Source: Psychrosphaera ytuae (GTDB taxonomy: Bacteria; Pseudomonadota; Gammaproteobacteria; Enterobacterales; Alteromonadaceae). From it: a DNA stretch of 64,000 nt. Shown here piece after piece: positions 38,042 through 47,880 of the stretch. Both the position numbers and the translations under genes were made by a program. The stretch spans positions 372,001 through 436,000 of the forward strand of contig NZ_CP072110.1 in the NCBI RefSeq assembly GCF_017638545.1. Direction: 5' to 3'. Under the pieces are notes generated by a model. That model was not told where the DNA came from and searched no databases. It worked only from the letters and a program-made list of their open reading frames with translations. How positions within the stretch are numbered: the first letter of the stretch is position 1; the number at the start of each line of letters is the position of its first letter.

Positions 38042-38518
38042 ATGAACGAAAATGCACAGCCTTGGTACAAACACCCTTGGGTTTGGTTTGTCATCGCCCT
38101 ACCCGTTATGTCTTTAGTAGGTGGTATTGCCATGATTACTATTACAAGTAGTAATCAGCCAGAAATCATCGTTGACGATTATTATAAAAAAGGTAAAGCG
38201 ATTAACCAGGAACTTACTTTATACAAAGCCTTCGCAGATAGCGGTATTGATTTGAAAGTTAGACTTAACAATAATCGCTTTGAAATCCAATCGAGTGAGT
38301 CATTAACTGCGCTTAAAATTTCTTTGATTCACTCTACTCAAGGTAAGCGTGACTTAGAGTTTACGGTTACAGCTGCTTCTAACGGCATTTACGGCAAAAC
38401 ATTAGAAGATTTTGCACCTGGAAGTTGGAGTCTATTTATCCAACCAATGGATGACAGCTGGAAAGTGAAACAAAAAGTGGCGCTTCCTTCTACCGAATGG
38501 ATTGAAATTAAAGCGTAA
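38042..38518 (+). CDS. ccoH: FixH/CcoH family cbb3 assembly protein
   Basis: 158 residues with one N-terminal helix (about 12-32) and a soluble FixH-type domain (IIVDDYYKKGKAIN near residue 40 is a family hallmark). Needed for cbb3 maturation in homologues. ATG at 38042 follows gaggtaat. Confidence 0.9.
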   Translation: MNENAQPWYKHPWVWFVIALPVMSLVGGIAMITITSSNQPEIIVDDYYKKGKAINQELTLYKAFADSGIDLKVRLNNNRFEIQSSESLTALKISLIHSTQGKRDLEFTVTAASNGIYGKTLEDFAPGSWSLFIQPMDDSWKVKQKVALPSTEWIEIKA

Positions 38519-38574
38519 GTTGGACTTACCTACTAATAAACAAAAAAGATAAAAGTATCCTAAAGGGTTTTTCA

Positions 38575-41022
38575 TTGAATCGTTGTTTTCATTGTGGGAG
38601 TGACTTCCCAAAAGACTTTGACGTAATTTGGGCCGTCACGCCTAAACAAAAAGAGCCAGTTTGTTGTCTTGGTTGTAAAGGCGTAACCGAACACATTTAC
38701 AGCAATGGATTGGGTAGTTATTACGAGTTTCGCTCGGAATTAGCAGCAAAGCCAGAACACAATAACGCCAACTCCCAGTTCGCAATGTACGACGATACTG
38801 ACTACGTTCAACTTATTGCAAATGAATTACCAAATAATCAGTTTGAAATAACCCTTTCTTTAGACAATATTCATTGCGCTGCGTGTGCCTGGTTGATTGA
38901 ACAAGCCGTGCAACCGATAAATGGTTTGGTAAAAGTTAATGTAAATACCGTCAATCAACGCGCAACCATCGTTTGGGATAATAAGCTCGCCAAGTTATCG
39001 GAAATCTTCTCTAGGTTAAATCAAATTGGATATCCGGCAACGCCTTTCAAAGTTTCATCTACAGAAACCAACATAAAAAAACAAGAAAAAGAATACGTTA
39101 AGCGATTAGGTGTCGCGGGCATTTTTACCATGCAGGTTATGATGATTGCCGTGGCGATGTATTTTGGTGCGTTCACCAATATGGAGCCTCACCAGTTTGG
39201 TTACTTCAAATGGGTCAGCTTAGCCCTCTCAATACCTGTTATTTTTTACTCTGCAGTGCCTTTTTTAACCGGTGCTATTACTGCATTAAAAGCAAAGCGA
39301 CTTAATATGGACGTACCTGTAAGTGTTGCTATTTATGGCGCGTTTACAGCTAGTTTTTACCAGTTAGTAACAACAGAACTTACCGACCCAAAAGGCGAAG
39401 TGTTTTTTGAAAGCATTTCAATGTTTACCTTTTTACTCTTAATCGGAAAGTATTTGGAGTTTAGGGCAAAATCCAAAGCAATACTGTCAAACGTTAATTT
39501 GACCTCTACATTACCCATAACGTCAACAATAATAAGCGCAGACAATACGGAAAAACAAAAGTTATTAAAAGACATAAAAGTTGATGATTTGGTGCTGGTT
39601 AAAGCAGGTCAACAAATACCCGTAGATGGCGTGATTGTTGAGGGTCAGACGTTAGTTTCAGAATCACTTTTAACTGGTGAATTTGATCCTCAAGTTAAAT
39701 CCGTTGGCGATCATGTCATGGCCGGAAGCACCAATACTGACGGCCTTATCAAGGTTAAAACGACCGCAATTGGTGCAGAAACAACCCTAGCAAACATAAA
39801 TAAAATGCAACAGTCATTTGCTGACTTTAAACCCAAATACAGTTTGTTAGCCGACAAAATTGCTCATTGGTTTGTACTGGCACAGTTAGTGATTTCGACC
39901 CTGACTTATGTAGGGTGGTACTTTGTTTCTCCTGATGACGCCCTTTGGATCTCTCTCGCCGTGTTGGTAGCCACCTGCCCTTGTGCTTTGAGTCTTGCAA
40001 CACCGACCGCTTATACATGTGTACTATCTACGTTGAGTAAAAATGGTATTTTGATCAAAGATTCAGAGTCCTTTGACCGCATTAATACCATTAACCGCGT
40101 TGGTTTTGACAAAACCGGAACCCTAACTAACGGACAATTCTCGATTGAAAAAGAGCTGTGGTACGAGGAAAACCTCAAAGGACTATCTCTATCAAAAACC
40201 GAATTACAGCTGCTAATCGTTCAGTTAGAAAAGCTTAGTGAGCATCCAATCGCCAAGGCGTTTAACCATAAGCATTGGCCACACATCCAATCGACATCGT
40301 TACCTATCCAAATCAATAACCCTAAGATAATTGTAGGTAATGGCATTACTGCTGAAATTACCCTACCTTCTGGTGACCTAGTTGATTTGGCTATTGGAAA
40401 CGCACAGCATTGTAAAACTACGCACACTGGCGCTAATGTTTACGTCTCAATTATAAAAGAACAACAAAGCATACCGATAGCCGAGTTTAATTTGGCTGAT
40501 CAAGTGAAAAACGGTACGACGACCTTACTGCAATATCTACGTAGCTTAAATCTTAAGTTGGTAATGTTAACCGGTGACAAAAGTGAAAACGTAGCAAAGA
40601 CTGCAAGCGAACTTAAATTAGATGACGTACACCTTGGTTGTAAGCCGGAACAAAAAGCGGCTTTAGTTCAAAGTTATCAAAATAATGGTGATGCGGTGAT
40701 GATGTTTGGCGACGGCGTTAATGACGCACCTGTATTTGCTGCTGCGGATGTGAGTGTTGCAATGGGAAGCGGCGCAGACATAAGTAAACAATCAGCAAGT
40801 ATTATTATTGTTAAAGACCAACTTCATACCGTCAGTAAACTGTTTGAGTACGCACACAAGACAAAACGCATTATTAAACAAAACCTTTTGTGGTCTTTGA
40901 TATACAATATTTCTATATTGCCAGTGGCGATGCTAGGTTTTGTGCCACCTTACATCGCGGTGATCGGTATGTCGGCTAGTTCGATAATTGTCGTGACCAA
41001 CTCTTTAAGGCTTTTAAAGTAG
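38575..41022 (+). CDS. ccoI: copper-translocating P-type ATPase CcoI/FixI
   Basis: Exports copper for the cbb3 CuB site. 815 residues from a TTG at 38575 with aaaggg upstream. N-terminal CFHCGSDF and CCLGCKG zinc-finger-like motifs, an HMA domain with the IHCAACAWLIE metal site, transmembrane TCPCALS, phosphorylation DKTGTLTNG, EHPIAKAF and GDGVND. Followed by ccoS after 9 bp. Confidence 0.96.
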   Translation: MNRCFHCGSDFPKDFDVIWAVTPKQKEPVCCLGCKGVTEHIYSNGLGSYYEFRSELAAKPEHNNANSQFAMYDDTDYVQLIANELPNNQFEITLSLDNIHCAACAWLIEQAVQPINGLVKVNVNTVNQRATIVWDNKLAKLSEIFSRLNQIGYPATPFKVSSTETNIKKQEKEYVKRLGVAGIFTMQVMMIAVAMYFGAFTNMEPHQFGYFKWVSLALSIPVIFYSAVPFLTGAITALKAKRLNMDVPVSVAIYGAFTASFYQLVTTELTDPKGEVFFESISMFTFLLLIGKYLEFRAKSKAILSNVNLTSTLPITSTIISADNTEKQKLLKDIKVDDLVLVKAGQQIPVDGVIVEGQTLVSESLLTGEFDPQVKSVGDHVMAGSTNTDGLIKVKTTAIGAETTLANINKMQQSFADFKPKYSLLADKIAHWFVLAQLVISTLTYVGWYFVSPDDALWISLAVLVATCPCALSLATPTAYTCVLSTLSKNGILIKDSESFDRINTINRVGFDKTGTLTNGQFSIEKELWYEENLKGLSLSKTELQLLIVQLEKLSEHPIAKAFNHKHWPHIQSTSLPIQINNPKIIVGNGITAEITLPSGDLVDLAIGNAQHCKTTHTGANVYVSIIKEQQSIPIAEFNLADQVKNGTTTLLQYLRSLNLKLVMLTGDKSENVAKTASELKLDDVHLGCKPEQKAALVQSYQNNGDAVMMFGDGVNDAPVFAAADVSVAMGSGADISKQSASIIIVKDQLHTVSKLFEYAHKTKRIIKQNLLWSLIYNISILPVAMLGFVPPYIAVIGMSASSIIVVTNSLRLLK

Positions 41023-41031
41023 GATAAATCA

Positions 41032-41244
41032 GTGAGTATTATTTATTACTTAATTCCCATCGCCATTGTATTTGTGATCATAGGTGTATACGCGTTTTTT
41101 TGGGCTACAAAATCAGAGCAATTTGAAGATCTCGAAAAACAAGGCTTATCCATATTAATGGATGACGATATGCCAAAAAAGGAAACAGCAAAACCAGCCG
41201 AAAATAATACCGACAATCAATCTACCAAAAATGGGCGTGTTTAA
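41032..41244 (+). CDS. ccoS: cbb3-type oxidase assembly protein CcoS
   Basis: 70 residues; one helix (residues 3-24) then the family segment EQFEDLEKQGLSILMDDD. Involved in cofactor insertion of cbb3 oxidase in other bacteria. GTG start; stop overlaps the next ATG by one base (taatg). Confidence 0.93.
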   Translation: MSIIYYLIPIAIVFVIIGVYAFFWATKSEQFEDLEKQGLSILMDDDMPKKETAKPAENNTDNQSTKNGRV

Positions 41245-41912
41245 TGCTCATTAGCACAGCGTTTTTTATGGGCTTGTTTGGCCTAGTCCATTGTTTAACT
41301 ATGTGTGGTTCGCTCTCAATGGCACTTGGCTTCTCAATCCCAAGAGAAAAATCAATTTTGCGCTACACCACATACATTAGTTTTGGGCGTATTAGTGGTT
41401 ACGCCTTAATTGGCTGCATCGCAAACTACTTTTCACAAGGTATCATTTCTTTAAGCGGTGGAAATGTGTTGTACCTAAATGTTTTCGCTAGTTTGTTGAT
41501 GTTTGGCATTAGTTTACACATCTGTAACGTTTCGAATGCCGTATTAAACATAGAAAAAATCGGCGTTTGGGTTAACAAGTCATTAGAGCCGATAAAAAAA
41601 CGTTTATTGCCCATTGATAGTGTATTCAAATGTTTGATGTATGGGCTGTTTTGGGGATTTTTACCGTGTGGTCTGGTCTATACCGCTTTAAGCTTAGCCT
41701 TGGTTGCTCCCTCACCATTACACGGGGGTGCCGTCATGTTTATGTTTGGTATCGCTACTCTTCCTGCACTAATTGGTATGACAAGTCTGAATAATAAATT
41801 GGCTATTTACATAAAGCAGAAGAAAATTAGAACTGTGTTTGGTATGTTTATCATTCTGATGGCATCATATCAGTTGTATACAACCTGGTTAAAATTACAA
41901 GGACTTGAATAA
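41244..41912 (+). CDS. TauE/SafE-like membrane protein of the cco cluster
   Basis: 222 residues, about six helices. Begins with FFMGLFGLVHCLTMCGSL, a Cys/His/Met pattern typical of the heavy-metal-transport subgroup of the sulfite exporter TauE/SafE family found between ccoS and fnr. A copper-handling role in cbb3 assembly is inferred from context. Overlaps both neighbours by one base. Confidence 0.85.
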   Translation: MLISTAFFMGLFGLVHCLTMCGSLSMALGFSIPREKSILRYTTYISFGRISGYALIGCIANYFSQGIISLSGGNVLYLNVFASLLMFGISLHICNVSNAVLNIEKIGVWVNKSLEPIKKRLLPIDSVFKCLMYGLFWGFLPCGLVYTALSLALVAPSPLHGGAVMFMFGIATLPALIGMTSLNNKLAIYIKQKKIRTVFGMFIILMASYQLYTTWLKLQGLE

Positions 41913-42634
41913 TGACTCAATTAAGAAGCAAGAATCAATGTGGTCAGTTTTCTATAAGCTGTTCAAATTGTAATTTAAACCAGCTGTGTTTGCCTTTTTC
42001 GTTAAACAATGAAGAGTTAACCCGACTTGATGATTTGATTGAGCGAAAGAAACCCTATCAAAAAAACCAATATCTATTTGAGGCCAAGCAACCTCTACGT
42101 GCTCTCTATGCCGTCAGGTCAGGTAGTTTCAAATCCTTTTTAATTGATGAAAACGGTACCGAACAAATTACGGGTTTCCATCTACCGGGAGACATTATCG
42201 GTTTTGATGGAATCGCAGATCAAAGTTATAAAACATATTCTCAGGCATTAGAAACCTCAATGGTTTGTGAGATCCCATTTAATACCATTGACAACCTTTC
42301 AAGCTCGATGCCGAGCTTACGCCAACAAGTTCAAAGATTAATGAGTAATGAAATATCTGCCGACCAATCTATGTTTATGTTACTTAGTAAGAAAACCGCC
42401 GAGCAGCGAATTTGTACATTTTTAGTCTCTTTGTCGAAGCGGTTCGACGAGCGTAACTTGTCAGCAACAATATTTAGATTGACCATGACTCGTGCCGAGA
42501 TCGGTAACTATTTGGGTCTTACCGTTGAGACAGTGAGCAGAATCATCAGTAAGTTGCAAAAAAAGGAATTGATCAATTTAGATGGTAAATTCGTCGAAAT
42601 CTTAAACGTCGATGGATTGAAGCAACTCGCTTAG
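41912..42634 (+). CDS. fnr: oxygen-sensing transcription factor Fnr
   Basis: CRP-family regulator with a [4Fe-4S] cluster. 240 residues. Cluster cysteines are Cys17, Cys20, Cys26 and Cys119, matching the E. coli Fnr pattern. cNMP-like domain with EQITGFHLPGDIIGFD, dimer helix, and HTH GNYLGLTVETVSRI with the Glu/Ser/Arg contacts for TTGAT half-sites. Also called EtrA in Shewanella. Confidence 0.96.
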   Translation: MTQLRSKNQCGQFSISCSNCNLNQLCLPFSLNNEELTRLDDLIERKKPYQKNQYLFEAKQPLRALYAVRSGSFKSFLIDENGTEQITGFHLPGDIIGFDGIADQSYKTYSQALETSMVCEIPFNTIDNLSSSMPSLRQQVQRLMSNEISADQSMFMLLSKKTAEQRICTFLVSLSKRFDERNLSATIFRLTMTRAEIGNYLGLTVETVSRIISKLQKKELINLDGKFVEILNVDGLKQLA

Positions 42635-42680
42635 TACCTTGTAGAAAATATTCGATAGTATTGATTTTCTGACAAAAAGA

Positions 42681-42694
42681 TTGATTTAGTTCAA
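42681..42694. promoter_or_regulatory. FNR-like box upstream of uspE
   Basis: ttgatttagttcaa matches TTGAT-N4-ATCAA at 9 of 10 fixed positions, 70 bp before uspE and directly after the fnr stop. Confidence 0.65.
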
Positions 42695-42764
42695 TAAAAA
42701 CTCATTCAAATCCCTTTAGTCTGTTCTACACTAAATGTAGAAAAGGCAAAAAAAAGGGATTGTC

Positions 42765-43694
42765 ATGAATACTTTCAATAAATTACTAGTTGTAGTTGAC
42801 CCAACTGAAGAAGAGCAAAAAGCGTTATTACGCGCTATCGAACTCGCCAAAAAATCTCCCGTTACCCTCACCTTATTTTTGTCTATTTATGACTTTTCTT
42901 ATGAAATGACAACAATGTTATCGGCTGATGAACGCGATGCCATGAAACAAGCTGTTATTGGTGATCGTACACTTTGGCTAGAAGAACTTATTGCCCAGCA
43001 AGACCTAAAGGCCACCCCGATTGATTACAAAGTCGTTTGGCACAACCGCCCATACGAAAGCATTATAAAAGAAGTCTTATTTAACAAATATGACCTCGTT
43101 ATCAAAGGTACTCATGCGCACGACACTTTAAAGTCAGTCATCTTCACGCCTACTGATTGGCACCTACTACGTAAATGCCCGGTACCTGTGTTATTAGTCA
43201 AAGAACACGCTTGGCCAGAGCACGGCAAAATTTTAGCTGCAGTTTCTGCCGGAACCGATGATTCAGAGCACAAAAACTTAAATACCCAAATCACTCAATA
43301 TGCCAATTACATGGCAAAACTGCTTCATTCCGAGCCACACTTGGTAAACGCATACCCGCCTACACCAGTGAATATAGCAGTTGAGATCCCAGAGTTTGAT
43401 CCACAAGAATACAATTCGTCGATGAGACAACATCACACAGAAAGCTTGGCCAAACTCGCCTCAGAAAATGACATTGTTTCGTCGCACTGTCATGTACTTG
43501 AAGGGATGCCAGAGGACGTTATACCGCGTCTCGCGCAAGAAATGGACGCCGAATTAATCGTAATCGGTACCGTGGGTCGACAAGGCATTAGCGCCGCTTT
43601 GATTGGTAATACAGCCGAACACGTCATTGATAATGTTGAGTGTGACTTATTAGCTGTCAAGCCTGACGACTTTGAGTGCCCTATTAAAATCTAA
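42765..43694 (+). CDS. uspE: universal stress protein UspE
   Basis: 309 residues made of two tandem Usp domains (about 1-150 and 155-305); the second ends with LIVIGTVGRQGISAALIGNTAE, the ATP-binding G-x2-G-x9-G-S/N pattern. Cytoplasmic stress protein next to fnr in many gammaproteobacteria. Strong SD (aaaaagggattgtc). Confidence 0.94.
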   Translation: MNTFNKLLVVVDPTEEEQKALLRAIELAKKSPVTLTLFLSIYDFSYEMTTMLSADERDAMKQAVIGDRTLWLEELIAQQDLKATPIDYKVVWHNRPYESIIKEVLFNKYDLVIKGTHAHDTLKSVIFTPTDWHLLRKCPVPVLLVKEHAWPEHGKILAAVSAGTDDSEHKNLNTQITQYANYMAKLLHSEPHLVNAYPPTPVNIAVEIPEFDPQEYNSSMRQHHTESLAKLASENDIVSSHCHVLEGMPEDVIPRLAQEMDAELIVIGTVGRQGISAALIGNTAEHVIDNVECDLLAVKPDDFECPIKI

Positions 43695-43774
43695 CAAATG
43701 TCTCGTTGCTGAATTTGTTGTTTAAATAACATCGCGAGCCGATTATAATGCGCCCCTGATTTTTGAGGGTAGTT

Positions 43775-44683
43775 ATGACAAGTTCAGCAATAGCAAAACA
43801 GCAGTATAACTTTAACAAGTTACAAAAGCGCATTCGTCGTCAGGTTGGCCAAGCCATCGCTGACTTTAATATGATTGAAGACGGCGATCGTATTATGGTT
43901 TGCCTATCGGGCGGAAAAGATAGTTACACTATGCTCGATATATTAATGAGCCTACAAAAATCTGCTCCTGTGTCCTTCGAACTTGTTGCGGTTAACTTAG
44001 ATCAAAAACAACCAGGCTTTCCTGATCACATTCTACCGCGCTATCTAGAAGAGTTAGGTGTAGAGCACAAAATTGTGACAGAAGACACCTACTCTATCGT
44101 TAAAGAAAAGATCCCAGAGGGCAAAACGACGTGTTCACTTTGTTCGCGTTTACGTCGAGGCATTTTATACCGTACAGCTAAAGAACTTGGCGCAACTAAA
44201 ATTGCTTTAGGTCACCATCGTGACGACATTTTGGAAACCCTGTTTTTGAATATGTTTCATGGCGGTAAGCTAAAATCGATGCCACCTAAGTTAAAAAGCG
44301 ATAACAACGAACACATCATTATTCGCCCACTCGCTTACGCAAAAGAAAAAGATATTGTTAAGTTCTCTGAAGCAAAAGAATTTCCTATCATTCCATGTAA
44401 CTTATGTGGTTCTCAGGAAAACCTTCAGCGTAAACAAATTAAACAAATGTTAAACGACTGGGACAAACAGTTTCCAGGTCGAATTGAAAGTATGTTCAAC
44501 GCAGTGAAGAACGTCGTACCAAGTCACTTAGCAGACAATGAGTTATTTGATTTTAAAGGCTTGAGCCAAGAGGCCGAAGAAGGTGATATTGGTTTTGACG
44601 CACCAGAAATAACACCATTTAAAGATCTTGAAGAAGATGACGTTACTCAGTCAGATTCGGGCGTCCAGGTTATTAACCTTTAG
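43775..44683 (+). CDS. ttcA: tRNA 2-thiocytidine biosynthesis protein TtcA
   Basis: Thiolates cytidine 32 of several tRNAs. PP-loop SGGKDSYTMLD and two CxxC pairs (CSLCSR, CNLCGS) for the Fe-S cluster. The ATG at 43775 with gagggtagtt upstream is preferred over an in-frame TTG at 43763. 302 residues. Confidence 0.96.
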   Translation: MTSSAIAKQQYNFNKLQKRIRRQVGQAIADFNMIEDGDRIMVCLSGGKDSYTMLDILMSLQKSAPVSFELVAVNLDQKQPGFPDHILPRYLEELGVEHKIVTEDTYSIVKEKIPEGKTTCSLCSRLRRGILYRTAKELGATKIALGHHRDDILETLFLNMFHGGKLKSMPPKLKSDNNEHIIIRPLAYAKEKDIVKFSEAKEFPIIPCNLCGSQENLQRKQIKQMLNDWDKQFPGRIESMFNAVKNVVPSHLADNELFDFKGLSQEAEEGDIGFDAPEITPFKDLEEDDVTQSDSGVQVINL

Positions 44684-44727
44684 CGAACTCCCCTTTTAAT
44701 TCATACGATAGATTTAAATCTATCTAC

Positions 44728-44766
44728 AAAAAAAAAGCACCGTTTTTTACGGTGCTTTTTGTTTTC
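44728..44766. terminator. bidirectional terminator between ttcA and glnS
   Basis: Stem gcaccg/cggtgc flanked by an A-run on the left and a T-run on the right, so it can stop transcripts of both converging genes. Confidence 0.9.
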
Positions 44767-44793
44767 TTAGCATAAGTAAAACTACGTAAGAGC

Positions 44794-46464
44794 TTACTTA
44801 TTTTCCTCTTTAGCCCAAGAGTCTCTCAACCCAACTGTTTTGTTAAAGATCATTAAGCCGTCTTCATTCTTACTGCCGTCAAAGCAATAATAACCAAGAC
44901 GTTCAAACTGATATCCTTGCTGTGGTTCAGCGTCCACTAAGCTTGGCTCAATTACACCTTTACGGATAACGAGTGAGTCAGGGTTTAATACGTCAGTAAA
45001 CTCTTCTGCAGCGGCAGGGTTTGCAACAGTAAATAATCGGTCGTAGTCACGAATTTCTGCTTCGACACCGTGACTCGCTGATACCCAATGAATTACGCCT
45101 TTTGCTTTACGTCCATCGGCCGGTAATTTACCTAAAGTAGTCGGGTCGTATTCACAATAAACCGTCGTTACATTACCTTGGTCGTCTTGGTCAAAACGAA
45201 CGGCTTTTACGAAGTACGCATTTCTTAGTCGTACTTCTTTGTCGATAACAAGACGCTTGTACTTCTTGTTCGCGCTTTCACGAAAATCTTCGCGTTCAAT
45301 ATAGATCTCTTTAGTGAATGGAACCTTACGGCTACCCATTTCTTCCTTATTAGGATGATTTGGCGCGTCTAACCATTCGATGTGATCATCTGGTAAGTTT
45401 TCGATGACGAGTTTAATCGGGTCAATTACTGCCATTGCACGCGGTGCATGTTCGTTTAAGTCTTCACGCACGCAAGCTTCTAACATGCCCATCTCAACCG
45501 TGTTATCAACCTTTGTTACACCAATACGCTTACAGAATTCACGGATTGAAGCTGGTGTATAACCACGACGACGTAAGCCTGCAATTGTAGGCATACGCGG
45601 ATCATCCCAGCCACTCACATGGTTATCTACAACTAACGCATTTAGCTTGCGCTTAGACATCATGGTGTATTCTAAATTTAATCGAGAAAACTCATACTGA
45701 TGTGGACGAGATTCAATTGAGATATTGTCCAAAACCCAGTCATATAAACGACGGTTGTCTTGGAACTCTAGTGTACATAGTGAATGAGTGATATTTTCGA
45801 TCGCATCCGAAATACAGTGGGTAAAATCATACATCGGATAAATACACCACTTATCACCTGTTTGGTGATGGTGTGCAAAACGAACTCGATAAATTACCGG
45901 ATCGCGCATACACATGAAGCTCGATGACATATCGATTTTTGCACGTAAACAACACTCACCTTCTTTAAACTTGCCGTCACGCATAGCGTGGAAATGAGCT
46001 AAGTTTTCTTCTGGTGACGTATCGCGATAAGGGCTATTGGTACCTGGCGCCTTTAGCGTACCGCGCATTTCGCGGATTTGCTCTTGACTAGAAAAGTCTA
46101 CGTAAGCCAAACCTTTATTGATAAGCTCTTCGGCATAACCAAAAAGTTGATCAAAATAGTTTGATGAATAACAGATGTCGCCATCCCATTTAAACCCTAA
46201 CCAGTTAACATCTTCTTTGATTGCGTTAACGTAGTTAATATCTTCTTTTTCTGGGTTTGTATCATCAAATCGTAAATTACATTTACCGTTATAATCTTGC
46301 GCAATACCAAAGTTTAAAACGATAGATTTAGCATGACCAATATGTAAAAAACCGTTTGGCTCTGGTGGAAAACGAGTATGCGTAGTCTCGTATTTGCCAG
46401 AGGCCAAATCTGCATCAATGATATTTCTGATGAAGTTGGATGGGCGATTTTCTGTATCCGCCAT
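44794..46464 (-). CDS. glnS: glutaminyl-tRNA synthetase
   Basis: Charges tRNA-Gln. 556 residues, class I synthetase with HIGH motif in PEPNGFLHIGHAKS and the KMSKS counterpart MMSKRKL, as usual for GlnRS. The C-terminal anticodon-binding beta-barrels follow (GVIHWVSASHGVEAE). Confidence 0.97.
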   Translation of the reverse strand: MADTENRPSNFIRNIIDADLASGKYETTHTRFPPEPNGFLHIGHAKSIVLNFGIAQDYNGKCNLRFDDTNPEKEDINYVNAIKEDVNWLGFKWDGDICYSSNYFDQLFGYAEELINKGLAYVDFSSQEQIREMRGTLKAPGTNSPYRDTSPEENLAHFHAMRDGKFKEGECCLRAKIDMSSSFMCMRDPVIYRVRFAHHHQTGDKWCIYPMYDFTHCISDAIENITHSLCTLEFQDNRRLYDWVLDNISIESRPHQYEFSRLNLEYTMMSKRKLNALVVDNHVSGWDDPRMPTIAGLRRRGYTPASIREFCKRIGVTKVDNTVEMGMLEACVREDLNEHAPRAMAVIDPIKLVIENLPDDHIEWLDAPNHPNKEEMGSRKVPFTKEIYIEREDFRESANKKYKRLVIDKEVRLRNAYFVKAVRFDQDDQGNVTTVYCEYDPTTLGKLPADGRKAKGVIHWVSASHGVEAEIRDYDRLFTVANPAAAEEFTDVLNPDSLVIRKGVIEPSLVDAEPQQGYQFERLGYYCFDGSKNEDGLMIFNKTVGLRDSWAKEENK

Positions 46465-46829
46465 TTAGGTATCCTTTTTATTCTTAAAATTGCGTCAAAG
46501 TATATCATTAGCTATACAGATGTCGCCAAGTAAAACTTGTTATATGACGACTTTATCGCCGTTTAAATTAGAGCTGGGTTTTACATATCAAAATTTGTAC
46601 AAAAAGCTACAGGGATTCAATAAGCTATTAATTTAGTTAAAAAATAGTAAAAACTACTAACTTTTGTTTGTTGTGACGACACAAAGCCAAACATCAACCA
46701 AAAGTAATTAGGATAAACGTCAACAAATACAAAGGGTTACGAACAAATCAAAATGTGGTACACAAGTTGATATATTACTTATAAACGTACGTAGGCAAGA
46801 ACGTTAAATTTAGTACCGAAGGAATCAAA
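46465..46829. other. glnS-DUF2884 intergenic region
   Basis: 365 bp, AT-rich, holding the divergent promoters. A loose inverted repeat (acttttg ... caaaagt, about 46659-46705) is seen. No ORF or RNA gene recognised. Confidence 0.4.
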
Positions 46830-47603
46830 ATGAAAAAACTTACAATTGCCCTAGCCACTATCGCAGCACTTAATGTTTCATTTAGCGCCGAAGCACACAA
46901 CGACAGGTTCCAAAACGACCATTGCGAAGTAAACCTGAACAAAGACATTACCATTACACCAGAACACATCCTCATTCGTGAAAATGACACCACGCTATAT
47001 GATATTTACAAAGACAAAACGGTGTTCTACAAAGGGGTTGAATTAGATTTAACCCAAGAACAAAAAGCGCTAGTTAATCAGTACTCTACTTCTGCGAGAA
47101 AGCTAATTCCAGAAGTAAATGCAATTGTTATAGACGGATTAGACATCGCGTCAGAAGCGCTAACGATGACGTTTAACGAGCTTGGGGTTCAAACCGATAT
47201 AGAAAGCAAGTTTACCGATTTAAAACATACTCTTATTAGTCGTTATAATCTAGAAGACGGTACTTATCACTTTCAGGCGAACGGCATGGATGTAAACTAC
47301 GTCAACGATGAAGTCGACCGCGCAGTTGAAGAAGTAATGGAAGAAATTGTTCCGAGTCTAGTAGGCAATGTTTTACAGCTTATCGGTAAGGCAATGACCG
47401 AAGGAGAAGGTGCATTTGAACACCTTGAAGACTTAGATGTTAGAGTTGAAGAGCGTATAGAGGCGCAGTCGGCTCGATTAGAAGAAAAAGTTGAGTCATT
47501 CTGCTTTAGCGTAGAACACGTTGATGAGCTAGAAAACGAATTAAGCCGTACTAGCAGCAAACTTAAAGAATTAGACGTGATTAAATACCGTCACAACCGC
47601 TAA
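46830..47603 (+). CDS. DUF2884 (YggN-like) secreted protein
   Basis: 257 residues; signal peptide ending AEAH. The body shows DUF2884 features: CEVNLNKDITITPEHILI, then a LTQEQKALVNQYSTSARKLI helix and PEVNAIVIDGLDIASEAL. A C-terminal coiled coil (about 200-250) ends the protein. Function unknown. Last core-type gene before the cassette array. Confidence 0.82.
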   Translation: MKKLTIALATIAALNVSFSAEAHNDRFQNDHCEVNLNKDITITPEHILIRENDTTLYDIYKDKTVFYKGVELDLTQEQKALVNQYSTSARKLIPEVNAIVIDGLDIASEALTMTFNELGVQTDIESKFTDLKHTLISRYNLEDGTYHFQANGMDVNYVNDEVDRAVEEVMEEIVPSLVGNVLQLIGKAMTEGEGAFEHLEDLDVRVEERIEAQSARLEEKVESFCFSVEHVDELENELSRTSSKLKELDVIKYRHNR

Positions 47604-47616
47604 AAACATCAATACT

Positions 47617-47658
47617 CATACCTGTTTCAGACGTTATTTATGTTTGAAACAGGTATGT
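47617..47658. repeat. 13-bp perfect inverted repeat at the left edge of the cassette array
   Basis: catacctgtttca ... tgaaacaggtatg with a loop of about 16 bases, 14 bp past the DUF2884 stop. It may be the terminator of that gene although no T run follows. It marks the boundary with the minus-strand array. Confidence 0.6.
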
Positions 47659-47777
47659 CATTTCTAACCGCTGAACATACATACATTTATTGTATTGTCG
47701 TCTGGGACTGCTTAAGACAATGAGCGGACGGTGGTGTTTCGTTCCTTTTGGGGCTGGTATGTGCCATCAACGGACAG

Positions 47778-47880
47778 TAGCAACGCCTCAATAATAGGCT
47801 AAAAGTTAATTGGTTATACTCTAGCGGTGTTTGCGTTGTAAACCAATTGGTTTTAGTCCGCCTTGATTGATTTGTTATGC
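47778..47880 (-). repeat. attC-like recombination site 1
   Basis: Read on the minus strand it starts TAACAAAT at the stop codon of the next gene and ends GGCGTTGCTA, with inner arms ccaattgg / ccaatt. This is the layout of chromosomal integron attC sites, where the ORF stop lies in the first core. First (leftmost) site of the array. Confidence 0.75.
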
